A stretch of 7,307 nucleotides of DNA from Bacillota bacterium (lineage in GTDB: Bacteria; Bacillota; Clostridia; Clostridiales; Clostridiaceae). Of the stretch, positions 6,407 through 7,307 are shown piece after piece (position 1 is the first letter of the stretch; each line of letters begins with the position of its first letter). The translations under genes were made by a program, and so were the position numbers. The stretch lies in the NCBI GenBank assembly GCA_023427705.1, contig JAEZAL010000282.1, positions 1 through 7,307 of the forward strand, in the 5' to 3' direction. Below the pieces are notes generated by a model that saw only the letters and a list, made by a program, of their open reading frames with translations, was not told where the DNA came from and did no database searches.

Positions 6407-6508
6407 TCTACATTTTACATTATTCATTTTACATTGGGCACAAGCCCATAAATAAATGGACAATTGACAGTGTACAATGGGCAAGCTTATTCATTGTCAA
6501 TTGCCCAC
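6407..6508. repeat. Cluster of degenerate 7-bp repeats in both orientations
   Basis: Three blocks keep a 7-bp period. At 6407-6434 the units on the minus strand are ATGTAAA, ATGAATA, ATGTAAA, ATGTAGA. At 6456-6483 the plus-strand units are ATGGACA, ATTGACA, GTGTACA, ATGGGCA. At 6488-6508 the minus-strand units are GTGGGCA, ATTGACA, ATGAATA. The last two blocks face each other, giving a 12-bp stem (6461-6472 with 6492-6503, one G-T pair). A small 5-bp stem (6435-6439 with 6444-6448) lies between the first two. The first block matches the rluA-upstream repeat over 19 bp. Confidence 0.7.
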
Positions 6509-6526
6509 TCTTGCTGTTTTACAAAA

Positions 6527-6553
6527 TAAAGCACCCTAAACTAGGGTGCTTTA
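6527..6553 (-). terminator. Rho-independent terminator of the rplU-prp-rpmA operon
   Basis: TAAAGCACCCTA (6527-6538) pairs with TAGGGTGCTTTA (6542-6553), a 12-bp stem with a 3-nt loop, 11 bp after the rpmA stop. On the minus strand the stem ends in TTTA and runs into TTTTGT, a usable U-tract. It separates rpmA from obgE, so the obgE operon needs its own promoter. Confidence 0.88.
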
Positions 6554-6564
6554 TGAAAATAATA

Positions 6565-6864
6565 TTATTCTGCTATTTCTTCAAGATTTACTGGATAAAT
6601 GCTAACTTTTTTCTTATCTCTACCCATTCTTTCAAATCTAACGATTCCGTCTTCTTTAGCAAATAGAGTGTCATCTCCACCTTTACCAACATTAGTTCCT
6701 GGGTGAATCTTTGTTCCTCTTTGTCTAACTAAAATGTTACCAGCTAAAACGAATTCTCCGTCAGCAGATTTAACGCCTAATCTCTTAGATTCTGAATCTC
6801 TACCATTCTTTGAGCTACCTACCCCTTTTTTGTGGGCAAATAATTGAAGGTTCATCATTAACAT
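6565..6864 (-). CDS. rpmA: 50S ribosomal protein bL27 (Prp-processed precursor)
   Basis: A 99-residue precursor. bL27 sits near the peptidyl-transferase centre of the 50S subunit. AHKKGVGSSKNGRDSESKRLG (starting at residue 10) is the conserved mature N-terminus. It is preceded by a short extension ending NLQLF, the Firmicutes Prp cleavage motif, with cutting expected between Phe9 and Ala10. Among several nearby ATGs, the one at 6864 is chosen because GAGGAGGTG (6872-6880) lies about 8 nt upstream; later ATGs (6858, 6855) would be 13 nt or more away but would keep the cleavage site. It starts 4 bp after the prp stop, with its ribosome binding site inside prp. Confidence 0.97.
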   Translation of the reverse strand: MLMMNLQLFAHKKGVGSSKNGRDSESKRLGVKSADGEFVLAGNILVRQRGTKIHPGTNVGKGGDDTLFAKEDGIVRFERMGRDKKKVSIYPVNLEEIAE

Positions 6865-6868
6865 ACTA

Positions 6869-7240
6869 TTACACCTCCTCTTTAAATAATCTTATATATT
6901 CGCTATACTTATTATTTCCAAATTGTAATTTAAGAGATTCCATCAAGCTTTCTATACTTTTTTCAAAAGTCAAAAGTAATACTTGAGTCTTCTCTATTTC
7001 TTGATTTTTAAGATTTGATAAATTTATATGTAAAAATCCATCATTGATACTATACTTAACCTTAAGCTTTAATACCTCTTCAATGCCTATTATAACACTT
7101 TGAGATAATACAGAAACTGAATTGCAAATTAAATCATAAGCATCTCCACTTTTCTCTATTTCAGCCTTAGATAAAGCATGACCTTCTATCTTAAATCCAA
7201 GTCTTAAATTTTCTTTTTCATAAATTTTAATCTTAATCAT
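6869..7240 (-). CDS. prp: Prp, ribosomal-processing cysteine protease (YsxB family)
   Basis: A 123-residue cytoplasmic cysteine protease that removes the N-terminal extension of bL27, encoded immediately downstream. The catalytic pair is visible: His21 in EGHA and Cys39 in DLICNSVSVLSQ. The H-to-C distance is 18 residues, against 12 in the Staphylococcus enzyme as I recall it (His22/Cys34), so the loop LSKAEIEKSGDAY is longer than usual. The gene lies between rplU (5 bp away) and rpmA (4 bp away), the standard order. No clear ribosome binding site precedes the ATG at 7240, so translation is probably coupled to rplU. Confidence 0.92.
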   Translation of the reverse strand: MIKIKIYEKENLRLGFKIEGHALSKAEIEKSGDAYDLICNSVSVLSQSVIIGIEEVLKLKVKYSINDGFLHINLSNLKNQEIEKTQVLLLTFEKSIESLMESLKLQFGNNKYSEYIRLFKEEV

Positions 7241-7245
7241 GATAA

Positions 7246-7307
7246 TTAAGCTTCGATTTTTTCGATTACTAACTTAGTGTATGGTTGTCTGTGACCAGTC
7301 TTCTTTC
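7246..7307 (-). CDS. rplU: 50S ribosomal protein bL21, C-terminal end
   Basis: Partial gene cut by the right window edge. The last 19 residues read KKTGHRQPYTKLVIEKIEA and then a TAA stop. The KTGHRQPYT block is the conserved C-terminus of bL21, an early-assembly 50S protein that binds 23S rRNA. It is the first gene of the rplU-prp-rpmA operon; the promoter and any L21 leader lie outside the window. Too short for domain analysis, but motif and gene order agree. Confidence 0.93.
   Translation of the reverse strand, partial: KKTGHRQPYTKLVIEKIEA

Larger units (their letters stand above)
6139..6526. other. Non-coding gap between obgE and the rpmA terminator
   Basis: No credible gene in either strand. 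Going from obgE outward, it holds a leader of about 115 nt without an obvious strong hairpin, a sigma-A-like promoter within an inverted repeat, a second -10-like palindrome, an isolated 8-bp hairpin (6378-6397) and a cluster of heptameric repeats (6407-6508). In related genomes, from memory, rpmA and obgE are usually closer, so the gap may have grown by repeat insertion. Confidence 0.7.

Noticed and set aside
6464..6500. TTGACA-like hexamers on both strands in the heptad cluster as promoters
   Set aside because: They belong to the ATTGACA repeat unit and neither strand has a convincing -10 at 16-18 bp.
6407..6508. CRISPR array
   Set aside because: Units are 7 bp with no spacers and no cas gene is nearby.

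Overview
The window is AT-rich chromosomal DNA. Gene content, order and protein sequences point to Clostridium sensu stricto (low-GC Firmicutes): the minus strand carries the conserved rplU-prp-rpmA / obgE-yhbY-nadD-yqeK-LCP neighbourhood, most starts have strong AGGAGG-type ribosome binding sites, and codons are strongly A/T-biased. The species is not identifiable by eye. No phage, plasmid, IS, CRISPR or tRNA/rRNA gene is visible.

Layout, left to right. (1) 3-785, plus strand: the C-terminal 260 residues of a DacF-like D-Ala-D-Ala carboxypeptidase (peptidase S11) with a C-terminal membrane anchor. (2) 849-879: a strong bidirectional terminator between this gene and the convergent rluA. (3) 883-1779, minus: an RluA-family pseudouridine synthase. 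(4) 1780-1953: an intergenic stretch with a 7-bp tandem repeat, a perfect 9+9 palindrome and a hairpin. (5) 1954-6138, minus: a tight five-gene operon read right to left as obgE, yhbY, nadD, yqeK and an LCP (LytR-CpsA-Psr) cell-wall ligase. (6) 6139-6526: a long non-coding gap with an obgE promoter inside a perfect inverted repeat and a cluster of heptameric repeats. (7) 6527-7307, minus: the end of the rplU-prp-rpmA ribosomal operon with its own terminator.

Functionally, the right half makes and matures ribosome components. Prp removes the N-terminal extension of bL27, while ObgE and YhbY assist 50S assembly and RluA modifies RNA. NadD makes NAD and YqeK is expected to degrade Ap4A. The LCP protein and the S11 carboxypeptidase act on the cell wall. 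These are ordinary housekeeping genes and I see no new protein system. The less explained signals are non-coding: a period-7 repeat family at two loci in opposite orientation, palindromes over the -10 elements upstream of obgE, a hairpin whose U-tract faces the wrong way for its only adjacent gene, and the absence of rsfS from the end of the obgE operon. The DacF-like protein also has KNG where KTG is expected.
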